From Lachnospiraceae bacterium (GTDB lineage Bacteria; Bacillota_A; Clostridia; Lachnospirales; Lachnospiraceae): 64,000 nucleotides of DNA. Below are positions 52,819 through 62,615 of the stretch, in pieces. The DNA lies in the NCBI GenBank assembly GCA_017516285.1, contig JAFXDD010000022.1, forward strand, positions 1 to 64,000, in the 5' to 3' direction. A program made the translations under genes and the position numbers. Position 1 is the stretch's first letter. Every line of letters starts with the position of its first letter. The notes beneath the pieces were generated by a model. The model searched no databases, was not told where the DNA came from, and was given only the letters and a program-made list of their open reading frames with translations.

Positions 52819-53583
52819 CTAATAAATTACACTGAACCCAGCCTCATTATAGTATATCTGATAATCCTGTATGGTAGCTTTCAGTATATATCCACTGTCT
52901 GTGAGATTACCTGTCATCTCCCTATCCTTGTGCATGACAATATATACACAGGCACATTGAAGTGCATGCTCCCCCAGAGCAGTTGCATCTACAACCTCTG
53001 CTTCCATCAGCTCATACAAAGAATGTTCTATATTCCAGTCCGCCACCAGTACATTTCGCCCATAAGGCATACAGACTCCGCTGTCATACTGCTTCACATA
53101 TTGCATCAGCTCCATTGGAAAAAGAGCCATGACCTCTCTTCCCTCTATATGCATCAAATCACAAATCTGTACCACACACTCCGGAACATGGTATATATTT
53201 TCCGCCTTGGAATAGCGCCAGTTATTATAAATATAATCACCGGATACCATAATCACAGCCGCCATTCCTATTGCCACAAGCTTCTTGAATCTGCCCTGAT
53301 AAAGGTGATACAGCTGCACCAGTGTATAGGCAATTACCAGTGTCATCGGAAGCATCCAGAAAAACCGGTAGTATAGCTCTTCGTCAATAATTTCCGCCAC
53401 CAGATGATAAGTAACCGGCAACAGCAATATTGTAATCCAAAATAATGGCAGGTATATCAAAAGAATGCGCTTGTAGTTTTCTTTTTCATAAAAAAACAGA
53501 AAAATAAGTGCACACATATATAAAGCAGTCAACATGCCGCTTCCACTAATATTTTGCCAAACAACAAATGCTGAGTCCTGCAT
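52819..53583 (-). CDS. Membrane protein, likely second half of a DUF6077-type protein
   Basis: The 254-residue protein has four membrane segments in residues 15-120 and a soluble C-terminal domain of about 130 residues (from NNWRYSKAENIYHVPE) that probably faces outside. I recognise no catalytic motif. The gene lies 21 bases after the DUF6077-like gene and has its own AAAGGAG site. Together the two products resemble one longer polytopic DUF6077 protein, so this may be a natural split. It is the last gene of the surface-glycan cluster. The role is probably in glycan assembly. Confidence 0.65.
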   Translation of the reverse strand: MQDSAFVVWQNISGSGMLTALYMCALIFLFFYEKENYKRILLIYLPLFWITILLLPVTYHLVAEIIDEELYYRFFWMLPMTLVIAYTLVQLYHLYQGRFKKLVAIGMAAVIMVSGDYIYNNWRYSKAENIYHVPECVVQICDLMHIEGREVMALFPMELMQYVKQYDSGVCMPYGRNVLVADWNIEHSLYELMEAEVVDATALGEHALQCACVYIVMHKDREMTGNLTDSGYILKATIQDYQIYYNEAGFSVIY

Positions 53584-53604
53584 AATGCTCCTTTCCCATA
53601 CCTG

Positions 53605-54651
53605 TTATTTTAGTAAATACAACATTGTATATACAAGTCCCGGCATGGCACTGAGAATACCAAGTGATAGTAAGCTCCATCTTTTATAACCAATGGCCAG
53701 AAACAACAACGCACTTCCCCATAATAATATAACCAAAGCACCGCCAAGGGTACTGCCCAGACACCCTGTCAAAATAATGGCTGCACCAAGCAAATACTCT
53801 CTTAGAGAAATCCTTTCCTGTCTTTCCAGAGTGCGTCCAATCTTTAATAGCAGGTAAATCATTGCCGGAAAAACAATTCCTGAGACCAATGCCTTCCCTT
53901 GCCTGCTGCGCAACAACAGAAAACTCTCGGCTGTATGGCTGGACGTATTGCCCCAAATAAATAAGATAGCCACCAATATCAGCATTTGCAGTCTTTTCCG
54001 CCTGTCTTCGCCAAAAAGAACCTTCCCCATATGTGCATATATCACATAGCTCATGGTAACCAACACTATCCCCAATACAATATGACCTATGGTAAGCGTA
54101 TGAACACCACTAATACGTGCCAGAAAAGCAATCCATATAGGAAATGGTGCCAGAATATAACGATAGTTCAAATCTACTGCTCCAAAGGCATATACATTGG
54201 CTACATACATAACCCCTGAATAATCCGTAGACTCAGCAACTGCCATATAATATGCATCATCTCCGTCATTTACTGCTCCAAAAACCAACATGAACATTTG
54301 CACAAGCCACAAAAGGGCAAAAATAATTGCCATAACCTTATTTTCTTTTGTCCACAAAGGAATTGCACTGCCTGTGCCTTTGTGCACAGTTGTCCACATT
54401 CTGATAACTATACACGCCAAACCCAAAAGACCCAATATCAGACCGCCCCTTACATATAGTGGTTGTAACTCGCTTAAATTGCGCTCCGCTATAATAAATG
54501 GAACTGTCATCACCTGAAAAACTGCCCACAAAAGAAACTGCCCCTTAAACCACAGTTCTCCTAAGCTCCATGCTTCCTTACGAGAAGCAAAAATACCTCC
54601 AACACAAACAGGCAGTAAAACCAACCAGCCAATTAATATCAAATATCCCAT
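53605..54651 (-). CDS. Polytopic membrane protein (DUF6077-like)
   Basis: The 348-residue protein has about ten membrane segments. The short loop VFGAVNDGDDAYYMAVAESTDYSGV near residue 122 carries acidic residues after an early helix, as in GT-C glycosyltransferase folds. It resembles uncharacterised DUF6077 membrane proteins found in glycan clusters of Clostridia. AAAGGAT precedes the ATG. It ends abruptly after a membrane helix (LVYTMLYLLK), which fits the idea that the next gene encodes the rest of the protein. Confidence 0.65.
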   Translation of the reverse strand: MGYLILIGWLVLLPVCVGGIFASRKEAWSLGELWFKGQFLLWAVFQVMTVPFIIAERNLSELQPLYVRGGLILGLLGLACIVIRMWTTVHKGTGSAIPLWTKENKVMAIIFALLWLVQMFMLVFGAVNDGDDAYYMAVAESTDYSGVMYVANVYAFGAVDLNYRYILAPFPIWIAFLARISGVHTLTIGHIVLGIVLVTMSYVIYAHMGKVLFGEDRRKRLQMLILVAILFIWGNTSSHTAESFLLLRSRQGKALVSGIVFPAMIYLLLKIGRTLERQERISLREYLLGAAIILTGCLGSTLGGALVILLWGSALLFLAIGYKRWSLLSLGILSAMPGLVYTMLYLLK

Positions 54652-54676
54652 TGGGTATCCTTTCTGTTATAATGCC

Positions 54677-56026
54677 TTAATCCATGAATATATCCCGCAT
54701 CCATACATACCCTACCGGTATATAACCTAAAACCATAGGCAGCAACGATAGTTTATAATCATATACATCCATTCCTCGCAACGCAAACAACAGGGCGTAT
54801 ACAAGCACATACACCACCACTGACCCCCAAAGTCTCCAGTACATTTTACGTGTACGATAAGCCCTTAGGATACACATCACAACGCTCACACTAAAACCAA
54901 GAAGCCACAGAAAATGACACACTTTAGCATACATTACGCTAAAGGCCGGTGCCTGCTGTATAAACTGCTGGTAATTCCACACTGTAGCACCCCCGTTATG
55001 ACCGCTTTGCCATGCCATATAATTGGCTAAAGGTAATGCATAAGCCAACGTATCCTTTCCAATAGCAATCAGGTTATCCTTAGTGGCAAACTCCAGACCC
55101 AAATTCCCCAACTGACGATATAAAACATTAGCCTCTTCCTTGCCATATCTGGCTTCCAGAGTAGGTCCAAACTCCGTCTGGACCTTATAGGGATACAGCC
55201 TTATTCCTTTTAACTCACTTTCCTGAAAACATTGCTGCACCTCTATCGGAAGGTGCGGAAAGTATTTGCCCTCCAGAGCCACAACACCAACTCTCTGAAA
55301 AAATACAGAGGAGGCAGTATTTTGAATGCGACCATAATAGCCCGGGTGCTGGGTGCTGCTTAGAACAGCCAGATTACTCACTAAAATACCGGCACTGATA
55401 AGCAGGCTCACAAAACATAATAAAACCTTATGACTAACTGCATAAAACTGCAGGATACAGGCCCACAAAACCAAAAGGGCACCTGCCCACAAATATTCTC
55501 CGGTCAACTGTACTATAATACTGAAGCTGCACATGAGTAATCCCCAATCTGTAAAGGATAGGGGCTTATGGCGTACCATTCCCTTAAGCACCTGTAAAAA
55601 CATCAAAAGAAGAAAAGATAACGCCAAAGAGTGCGGCAAAACCGTTACATGAGCCTGGGCTACAAAAGGTATGGTATTTACCCATAGCGCACAGATAATG
55701 GCAACCACCTTTCGGTCCGTCCATGTACTGACAAAATGGTATACACAAAACACTCCCAGCGACAACTGTATCAAATATATCGGTATCTGATACGGTATCA
55801 TCCCCAGACTGCTGCAAAGCTTTACTAACCCAGGATACAAAAGCCCGGTATATTCATCCGGAATAAACTCCTCTGCCATTTCCAAATAAATAGATGTATC
55901 ACGAAATTGTGGTACTACTGAGAAATTACTGCCTATATAAATCGCTCCCAGTACAATTTGTAGTACAACTGCACAAAACACAAAACCTTTTATAACAGGC
56001 AGAAATAAAGAACTTACTTTTTTCAT
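54677..56026 (-). CDS. Polytopic membrane protein, possible GT-C glycosyltransferase
   Basis: The 449-residue protein has about eleven membrane segments. PQFRDTSIYLEMAEEFIPDEYTGLLYPGLVKL at residues 35-66 places an acidic site in the first extracytoplasmic loop, as in lipid-phosphosugar-dependent GT-C enzymes. The loop with GHNGGATVWNYQQFIQ near 345 is another extracytoplasmic segment. No certain family match. The ribosome site is weak; the gene begins 12 bases after the aminotransferase stop and may depend on coupling. It belongs to the leftward surface-glycan cluster. Confidence 0.65.
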   Translation of the reverse strand: MKKVSSLFLPVIKGFVFCAVVLQIVLGAIYIGSNFSVVPQFRDTSIYLEMAEEFIPDEYTGLLYPGLVKLCSSLGMIPYQIPIYLIQLSLGVFCVYHFVSTWTDRKVVAIICALWVNTIPFVAQAHVTVLPHSLALSFLLLMFLQVLKGMVRHKPLSFTDWGLLMCSFSIIVQLTGEYLWAGALLVLWACILQFYAVSHKVLLCFVSLLISAGILVSNLAVLSSTQHPGYYGRIQNTASSVFFQRVGVVALEGKYFPHLPIEVQQCFQESELKGIRLYPYKVQTEFGPTLEARYGKEEANVLYRQLGNLGLEFATKDNLIAIGKDTLAYALPLANYMAWQSGHNGGATVWNYQQFIQQAPAFSVMYAKVCHFLWLLGFSVSVVMCILRAYRTRKMYWRLWGSVVVYVLVYALLFALRGMDVYDYKLSLLPMVLGYIPVGYVWMRDIFMD

Positions 56027-56038
56027 ATCAACATATGC

Positions 56039-57166
56039 CTATGCGTAAAAGGCCTTTACCTTAGAAATAATATAGTCTACCTGCTTGTCCGCGAGGCCAT
56101 AATACATCGGCAAACGGCAAAGTCTTTCACTTTCCTTTGTAGTATATACATCCTCGCCATGAAAACGTCCAAACTTCTGACCTGCCGGTGCAGAATGAAG
56201 CGGAATATAATGGAATACTGACAAAATACCATTTTCCTTCAGGAAGGAAATCAGTGATGTACGCTCCTCCAAATCCTTTGCCTTAATATAGAACATATGG
56301 GCATTATGCACACAATCCTCAGGAACTACCGGAAGCTCGATTTTACCTGCATCGGCCAGCTCCTTTAATCCCTCATAATAGCGGTTCCATACATGCAGTC
56401 TGGCATCATTGATTTCATCAGCCATCTCCAACTGCGCATATAAATATGCAGCATTCATATCGCTCGGAAGATAAGAGGAACCATAATTCACCCATGTATA
56501 CTTATCAATCTGGCCACGGAAGAACTTGCTGCGGTTGGTACCCTTTTCACGGATAATCTCTGCCTCTTCAATCTTTTCAGGATCTTGAATAAGCAGTGCA
56601 CCGCCTTCCCCCATGCTGTAATTCTTGGTCTCGTGGAAACTAAAGCAGCCGTAATCACCGATTGTTCCCAAAGCTCTGCCTTTATAGCTGCTCATCACAC
56701 CCTGTGCCGCATCTTCAATAACAATCAGGTTATGTTTCTTCGCAATATCCATAATGGTATCCATTTCACAGGCTACACCTGCATAGTGCACCGGAACAAT
56801 AGCCTTGGTTTTATCCGTAATTGCTGCCTCTATCTTGGTTTCATCGATATTCATGGTATCAGGTCTGATATCTACGAATACTACTGTGGCACCTCTTAAA
56901 ACAAAGGCATCCGCTGTAGAAACAAAAGTATATGACGGCATAATCACTTCATCACCCGGCTTAATATCTGCCAGAAGCGCTGCCATTTCAGTAGCGTGGG
57001 TGCAGGAAGTGGTAAGTAAACACTTTGCAGTGCCTGTACGATTTTCAATCCATTCATTACATTTCTTAGTAAACTGCCCATCACCACATATTTTTTGATT
57101 ATTAATAGCTTCTTTTATATAATCTATTTCTTTACCGGTAAATGGTGGCACATTAAAATTAATCAT
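56039..57166 (-). CDS. rffA: dTDP-4-amino-4,6-dideoxygalactose transaminase (RffA/WecE type)
   Basis: The ATG at 57166, after GAGAGG, matches the E. coli WecE start; the in-frame ATG at 57187 is less likely. The 375-residue PLP enzyme tracks WecE along its length: KICGDGQFTKKC, PGDEVIMPSYTFVSTADAFVLRG, VPVHYAGVACEMDTI, FSFHETKNYSMGEGG with the PLP Lys, and REKGTNRSKFFRGQVDKYTW-like text. It should transfer an amino group to dTDP-4-keto-6-deoxyglucose, giving dTDP-Fuc4N. No dTDP-glucose pathway gene (rmlA, rmlB) or acetyltransferase lies in the window. Confidence 0.92.
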   Translation of the reverse strand: MINFNVPPFTGKEIDYIKEAINNQKICGDGQFTKKCNEWIENRTGTAKCLLTTSCTHATEMAALLADIKPGDEVIMPSYTFVSTADAFVLRGATVVFVDIRPDTMNIDETKIEAAITDKTKAIVPVHYAGVACEMDTIMDIAKKHNLIVIEDAAQGVMSSYKGRALGTIGDYGCFSFHETKNYSMGEGGALLIQDPEKIEEAEIIREKGTNRSKFFRGQIDKYTWVNYGSSYLPSDMNAAYLYAQLEMADEINDARLHVWNRYYEGLKELADAGKIELPVVPEDCVHNAHMFYIKAKDLEERTSLISFLKENGILSVFHYIPLHSAPAGQKFGRFHGEDVYTTKESERLCRLPMYYGLADKQVDYIISKVKAFYA

Positions 57167-57179
57167 CGCGTTGTCCTCT

Positions 57180-58961
57180 CTATTCATAAATTACATACTT
57201 TTCATTCTCAAAGGTGCAAATATATTGGTATGTTTCTATCATATCACGTATCAAAGATAATTTAAATCCATATTTTGCTTCATATGCCTTTGTTTTCTCT
57301 TCATCTTCTAACTGAAATGTTAGGAAATCGTTAAAGCTTCTGCCCAAAATAATAACCGGACGTTCCTTGCCCATGTCAGCTGTCACCTTTTGAAGCTCTG
57401 CTTCAAAGGTAGCATTGGAATAAGACGGCAAATCCGGCCATGGACTCATGACAAACGGCATCTCCAGATAAGCACTTAATGCCGGTACATCCCCAAACAA
57501 AAGTACCCTTCTGTCAGCAAGAGAATGCTCCGCCACATAAGCTCCCAATTCCTCCAGCATCCCGGCATTTTCTGCATTCGTCTGCATATTTGCCACAGCA
57601 GGAATACTTGTCACCTGACTGTCTCTCGGAGCCTCATCCCTGAAAACAAAGGTATTGGCAAAGCAAATGCTCTGCCAGAGCAACATAGTCACACACATAC
57701 CTGACATAATCATAAACGGCCATGCAGATATTTTTAAGGTTATGCTTCCAAAGGAAAGCTCCTTTTCCCTGACACCTGCTATTACCTTCCCTAAGCCCCA
57801 AAGAACAAAAGGCATTACCAAAAACATATTATTTAAGTTAGCATACAACTGATTGTTGCTGCCCAATGGTGTAATACCGATAATCACTATGACCATTGCC
57901 GCCAATAACTTTTCAGAAATATGAGCCTTAGGCGACAGTATCTGCCAAGCTCCTAAAAGAAGTGCACCGATTACAGCAACCACACCCCAGTTTAAAATAG
58001 CACCATAACCATCATAATCCAGACTGAACATCCCCTGCCCGTAAAACCAACGTACCAGAACAACACAGCATGCACCATAACCTACACACTTCACAGCAGT
58101 AAGCTTACCCGGAAGCACCATAAAGCCAACAATGCCAAGTCCCACGCAAACAGCCATTATCACCACCCATTTGCCGCTGAACATATAAGCCTGTACCAGA
58201 TGATAAATCATAGAATACAAGGTATAATCCGAAGCATCACTGGTCATGCCAAGCAGACGAATAATACCCTTTACGTATTCGTCAATACCATACTGAACAG
58301 CAATCTGCGCAAGCACTATACCCATGCCCAGCAAATACCCCAACAGACAATACCCTGTCTTTTGCAAATATTGCTTCAGGCTTTCCTTACGAAGCAAGCA
58401 TGCATACCATACCACTACTATCAGCGCTGCTTCTGCTGCATTTGGAAAACGCACCAGTACGTTTACACCTAAACATATACCTGCCAATACCAGATACCTT
58501 GCCTGTTCTCTGACAAGCCCTATATATAACAGCATGGCTCCTGCACCAAAAAACAAATAGGTAAGATAATTATATACACATGTAGTTGGACACCAGCACA
58601 AAGACAATGCAATTAATATGCTGATAAAAGACTGAAAAATATCCAGCCCCACAATCTTAACCGCAAATACAAAGCTTATTGCACCTAATAGTGCCGGTAT
58701 CAATGCTGTATATATATTGATGCCAAGTAAGGTATGCCCACCCGGAAGCCATGTAAACAGATGCCCCAGTACACTTGCAAGATAAGTAGAAAAAATCCAC
58801 ATGGGATCCATTTCACTCATATACATAAAATTGCTGAAATGATATCCTGTGTCTGTTACATCAATGCCTTGATTTACATTTCGAAAAGTATAAAGGAATA
58901 AAAAAATCATTGCTCCATAAATAAACAATTTTTTATTCCGGATAGATTTTGACAGTTTCAA
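57180..58961 (-). CDS. Polytopic GT-C-type glycosyltransferase-like membrane protein
   Basis: The open frame reaches an ATG at 59018, but this overlaps the previous gene by 34 bases and lacks a ribosome site. A TTG at 58961 follows GGAGG (58968-58972) and gives 593 residues starting with LKLSKSIRNKK as fMet-KLSKS. It has about twelve membrane segments and a first outer loop GIDVTDTGYHFSNFMYM with an Asp, as in ArnT/PMT-like transferases. A C-terminal soluble domain (about 480-593) includes RRVLLFGDVPALSAYLEMPF. It probably transfers a sugar from a polyprenyl carrier outside the membrane. Confidence 0.75.
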   Translation of the reverse strand: MKLSKSIRNKKLFIYGAMIFLFLYTFRNVNQGIDVTDTGYHFSNFMYMSEMDPMWIFSTYLASVLGHLFTWLPGGHTLLGINIYTALIPALLGAISFVFAVKIVGLDIFQSFISILIALSLCWCPTTCVYNYLTYLFFGAGAMLLYIGLVREQARYLVLAGICLGVNVLVRFPNAAEAALIVVVWYACLLRKESLKQYLQKTGYCLLGYLLGMGIVLAQIAVQYGIDEYVKGIIRLLGMTSDASDYTLYSMIYHLVQAYMFSGKWVVIMAVCVGLGIVGFMVLPGKLTAVKCVGYGACCVVLVRWFYGQGMFSLDYDGYGAILNWGVVAVIGALLLGAWQILSPKAHISEKLLAAMVIVIIGITPLGSNNQLYANLNNMFLVMPFVLWGLGKVIAGVREKELSFGSITLKISAWPFMIMSGMCVTMLLWQSICFANTFVFRDEAPRDSQVTSIPAVANMQTNAENAGMLEELGAYVAEHSLADRRVLLFGDVPALSAYLEMPFVMSPWPDLPSYSNATFEAELQKVTADMGKERPVIILGRSFNDFLTFQLEDEEKTKAYEAKYGFKLSLIRDMIETYQYICTFENEKYVIYE

Positions 58962-58984
58962 TCTAACCTCCAGTTCTGACGTTC

Positions 58985-60091
58985 TTAAGCTTCTCCTCTT
59001 AAACAACGGTCCGTCCAATTTATCAATTTAGGAAGGGGTGTATGTGTAAGTATCTTTCCAATAGCTCCAAATACCAATGTACGCAGCCAATCCAAAACAA
59101 TACCCAGAACCAGTACAAAGAAGCACTTTAACAGGAGCTCTGCCATCATAATCAGTATATTCTCTGTAGGGGCAACTCCAAGCCATTTTGTCCAATTATA
59201 TCTTACCAGCCTATGTTCATGTAATAAATATACACCAAAGGTATAAGGTGCCACTCTGCCTATCAGCCTACTTATTTTATTATCTTTCATGTTCCAATGT
59301 TTCACTGCATAGAACAGAGCTACGGAAGCTATCAGACAGAATATATGATTATAATGATAAGCAAAATTTATTCTTTCTCCAAAGGCATCCAGAGTAAAAT
59401 ATACCTGCCTTACTGCCAAAAGACTTAAGAAAATACAAAGTGCTCCTGCTACATAACATACAAAACTCTTTCTCATAGAAGAGAAAAAGGCAATACCATA
59501 CTTACGAATATACGCTGCAATCAGATACAAGCATACAAACCATACTACGCCATACCCTACTTCATCGTCTGTAAATACTACCGGAAGAATTGACTTCGGG
59601 AACATCTGATATAGGAGCAGCAAGGATGCCACCAGTGCCAATTGTTTACTGCTTAAATGCTTGATTGCCATATTTAAAAGCGGCACGAACAATAATAATA
59701 CCACATAATCCGTTACAAACCAGTAATGCCTCATATGTACAGGAAATATACAGTACAACCAATCGTAAATAGTAAGGCTGCCCAGATTTACCACACCGAG
59801 CAATGCCAATACCACAGGAATCAATAAGGAATACCACATCACTTGACAAATTATCTGCACCAGTCTGGTCACCTTCATTCGGCTTTCACACATAAAATAT
59901 CCGGTAATCATCACATATACGTTTACTGCTACGATAGCCAGTGCCTCCAGAAAATATGCTACATAGGAAGCCGGTGTAAAGGGCTCTGTAACCTTTGTCA
60001 AAAGACCGCCCTTATCCAGATAATGCAGTACCAACACCATAAACATGGCAACAATACGCAATGCTTCAAAATTATTTAATCTTTTATTCAT
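58985..60091 (-). CDS. Acyltransferase-3 family membrane protein
   Basis: The ATG at 60091 follows GGAGGAAC and gives 368 residues; it overlaps the end of the glycosyltransferase gene by 8 bases. The protein has about ten membrane segments and starts NNFEALRIVAMFMVLVLHYLDKGG, the acyltransferase-3 R..A..MV..HH-like signature with His in the first helix. Such proteins O-acylate (usually acetylate) surface sugars. Its place between GtrB-like and GT-C-like genes suggests acyl decoration of the same glycan. Confidence 0.88.
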   Translation of the reverse strand: MNKRLNNFEALRIVAMFMVLVLHYLDKGGLLTKVTEPFTPASYVAYFLEALAIVAVNVYVMITGYFMCESRMKVTRLVQIICQVMWYSLLIPVVLALLGVVNLGSLTIYDWLYCIFPVHMRHYWFVTDYVVLLLFVPLLNMAIKHLSSKQLALVASLLLLYQMFPKSILPVVFTDDEVGYGVVWFVCLYLIAAYIRKYGIAFFSSMRKSFVCYVAGALCIFLSLLAVRQVYFTLDAFGERINFAYHYNHIFCLIASVALFYAVKHWNMKDNKISRLIGRVAPYTFGVYLLHEHRLVRYNWTKWLGVAPTENILIMMAELLLKCFFVLVLGIVLDWLRTLVFGAIGKILTHTPLPKLINWTDRCLRGEA

Positions 60092-61022
60092 GCTTTTGTT
60101 CCTCCTGGCCGGTCTCTCTGGCAATAATATATCTTGGTCTGCCCTTCACCTCGTCATAAATACGTGCCAGGTAATGCCCTATAATACCGAGACTTAACAT
60201 AATAAAGCCACCAATCATCAGTACTAACAAAATAACGGTGGTAAAGCCCTCCACGGCATTCCCCATAAAATAGCGTATCAAGGTTTGAACCCCCATGATA
60301 ACAGCCATGGCGATCGAAAAAATGCCCAAGAACGTAACAATCTGTAATGGTGCCGTTGTAAAAGAAGTAGTATTCATAATGGCATATTTTAAAAGGCTGA
60401 AAAAGCTCCACTTACTTTCTCCGGCAGTACGCTCCTGCACTTCATAGCTGATGCTTACAGACTTAAAGCCCACCCAAAAGCTTAACGCCCTGAAGAAAGT
60501 ATTACTCTCCGTGAGCTCCAAAAATACATCAACCACCTTACGATCCAAAAGCTTGTAATCAGAGGTATCATTCATATTGATTTTCATAAGCTTGCTCATT
60601 ACACCATAAAAGGTATTAACAAAAAGCTTATGTAACTTTCCTTCATCCCCCCTATCACTTTTGACACCTTCTACCACATCATAGCCCTCTTTCCAGAGCT
60701 TAAACATCTTCGGTATCATTTCCGGTGGATGCTGTAAATCACAGTCAATTACTACAGCACAATTGCCCTGGGCACGACTAAGACCGGCGAAAATAGCCGC
60801 TTCCTTTCCAAAATTACGGCTAAACTCATACCCCTTCACATGCTTGTCAACTGCAGCAGCCTTCCTGATTTCCTCGAAGGTACGGTCTCTGGAACCGTCA
60901 CTGATAAACAGAAGCTCATATGGTATCTCTGCTTCTGACAGTACTTCTCTTAGGCGTGCTGCCGTCCTTGCAATATTATCTTCTTCGTTATAAGACGGAA
61001 TAATTACGGACAATAGAGCCAT
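60084..61022 (-). CDS. GtrB-like family 2 glycosyltransferase (polyprenyl-phosphate sugar synthase)
   Basis: The 312-residue protein has a GT2 domain in residues 1-225: SVIIPSYNEEDNI, FISDGSRDRT and VVIDCDLQHPPEMI with the Asp-rich metal site, and NDTSDYKLLDRKVV. Two membrane helices close the C-terminus (about 230-290), followed by RIYDEVKGRPRYIIARE. This is the DPM1/GtrB architecture, making undecaprenyl-phosphate-glucose (or similar) on the cytoplasmic side. The adjacent GtrII-like gene, 6 bases upstream, could use the product. The start has AAGGAGAT. Confidence 0.92.
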   Translation of the reverse strand: MALLSVIIPSYNEEDNIARTAARLREVLSEAEIPYELLFISDGSRDRTFEEIRKAAAVDKHVKGYEFSRNFGKEAAIFAGLSRAQGNCAVVIDCDLQHPPEMIPKMFKLWKEGYDVVEGVKSDRGDEGKLHKLFVNTFYGVMSKLMKINMNDTSDYKLLDRKVVDVFLELTESNTFFRALSFWVGFKSVSISYEVQERTAGESKWSFFSLLKYAIMNTTSFTTAPLQIVTFLGIFSIAMAVIMGVQTLIRYFMGNAVEGFTTVILLVLMIGGFIMLSLGIIGHYLARIYDEVKGRPRYIIARETGQEEQKHE

Positions 61023-61028
61023 GTTTTT

Positions 61029-62615
61029 TTAATCTCCTTGATTTTCTAACTTAATGTACAAAATATTATCTACTACCTTCATAGAACTTTCTTTTGGGAA
61101 GGTATTTAAAGCCTTATACTCCGGTGTCTGGGTAATTTTTACCATATCATCAATTGGCACCAATTCCAATGTAACACCAAAATAGTACTTCATAAATAAC
61201 TTATAGTTTTCTGCCGTATAGAACAAGTAATCCCCATTTACGCCTATCAGACTGTCCGTTATACCAACAGTCAAATCTGTGCTTGGCAGATAATCATCAC
61301 CTACCACACCAATCATTGCAATTGGCATTCCATGATAATACCCTTCTGTTTCCTCCATCTGCTCCAATAATCTAAGGCAATAAGAATAGGTCTTTTCGAA
61401 CTTTTTTTCTAAATTAAAATATCCGATATTGCAAATAACTCCATACTGAAATGCAATAACAACCGATGCGATAACGCCAAGCCAAGCAATAACTACCTTC
61501 CCTTTTAAGGATGCAAAAACGTCTTCTCCATGCCTGTCTATAATTACCACAGCCATCATAGGTATTAACACCCACTGATAGCGCATCAGTGAATGATAAT
61601 TTACCTCCGGAGAAATAAGTAAAATAGCATTAAAACAAACCGGTAAAACAATCACTGACACTGCCCCACACAAATAAGTCCAGATGCTTTTCAGACTGCC
61701 TGCCTGACACAGCTTCCTGAAAAGAACTACTGCAGCAGCTGCCACTAACACTACTACCACCACAGTAAGCAAACCCTTTTGCATCATAATATTTCCGCGC
61801 AGCGTATGAATAACAAAATCACGATAAATTTGAACGATGGTATCCAATAATGACTTTTGATTTCCTTCACCAATCCCTTGATAGCCGGAAAGACCTGTCT
61901 GCTGCACAAACAAAAGCACCTGTAGCATGATATAATAAATGGCAGCACCCATTCCACCCATGGCAACATAGCGCCAGGTGATACCCCAGTTATTTTTTAC
62001 TTCCTCAGAATGAATTGTCCGGCCTAAAGAGCCTTTTCCTGTTGGGCGAAGAAACCATGCACGGCAAATCGCATATACTGCCAGAATCATGGCAAAGGAA
62101 ATATATGCCTGATATATGCCCATACTAAAACCGAGAGCTATGGCTCCCCACACAAAACCAAGCTTACTTCTTTCTACCAGATATACCGAAAGAACCGCCA
62201 AAAACAGCGCAAGCATATAACCATCCGCTGTAAATATATATGCGAAATTAGACGCAAGACTTGGATAAACTACCAAAATGGCTGCCAACAGCATGGCATT
62301 AAAAGTATGCTTAATATCTAAAAAACGCTGTAAAAATACTGCCGTCAACGCAAGATACAATACACACAGCACACCAATCACCCATGGCAGGGTATAATCA
62401 GAAGAAATACCGCATGCCACGCGCAAAAACCAACGACCGGAGGTAATCATATTCTGATCAAAAAAGAGACTGCTCATGCCATCATGATTTGGTATGTCAT
62501 GAACAAATATACGCATATGAGTCAAAAACCCCACCACCACAGCGGTCATAAACGTATATATATCCCGCTTATTTATTTTCTGCTTCCATCTGTTAAAAAC
62601 TTGCTCCGGTAACAT
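61029..62615 (-). CDS. GtrII-type polytopic glucosyltransferase
   Basis: The 528-residue protein has about eleven membrane segments. HDIPNHDGMSSLFFDQNMITSGRWFL near residue 38 is the family-like first outer loop, with acidic residues and GRW, and a soluble tail of about 140 residues closes the protein. It resembles GtrII (PF14264), which moves glucose from undecaprenyl phosphate onto a surface polymer. The GtrB-like synthase gene follows 6 bases later. The start has GGAAGAAGC and overlaps the end of the GT2-SGNH gene by 23 bases. A GtrA flippase gene is not seen in the window. Confidence 0.85.
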   Translation of the reverse strand: MLPEQVFNRWKQKINKRDIYTFMTAVVVGFLTHMRIFVHDIPNHDGMSSLFFDQNMITSGRWFLRVACGISSDYTLPWVIGVLCVLYLALTAVFLQRFLDIKHTFNAMLLAAILVVYPSLASNFAYIFTADGYMLALFLAVLSVYLVERSKLGFVWGAIALGFSMGIYQAYISFAMILAVYAICRAWFLRPTGKGSLGRTIHSEEVKNNWGITWRYVAMGGMGAAIYYIMLQVLLFVQQTGLSGYQGIGEGNQKSLLDTIVQIYRDFVIHTLRGNIMMQKGLLTVVVVVLVAAAAVVLFRKLCQAGSLKSIWTYLCGAVSVIVLPVCFNAILLISPEVNYHSLMRYQWVLIPMMAVVIIDRHGEDVFASLKGKVVIAWLGVIASVVIAFQYGVICNIGYFNLEKKFEKTYSYCLRLLEQMEETEGYYHGMPIAMIGVVGDDYLPSTDLTVGITDSLIGVNGDYLFYTAENYKLFMKYYFGVTLELVPIDDMVKITQTPEYKALNTFPKESSMKVVDNILYIKLENQGD

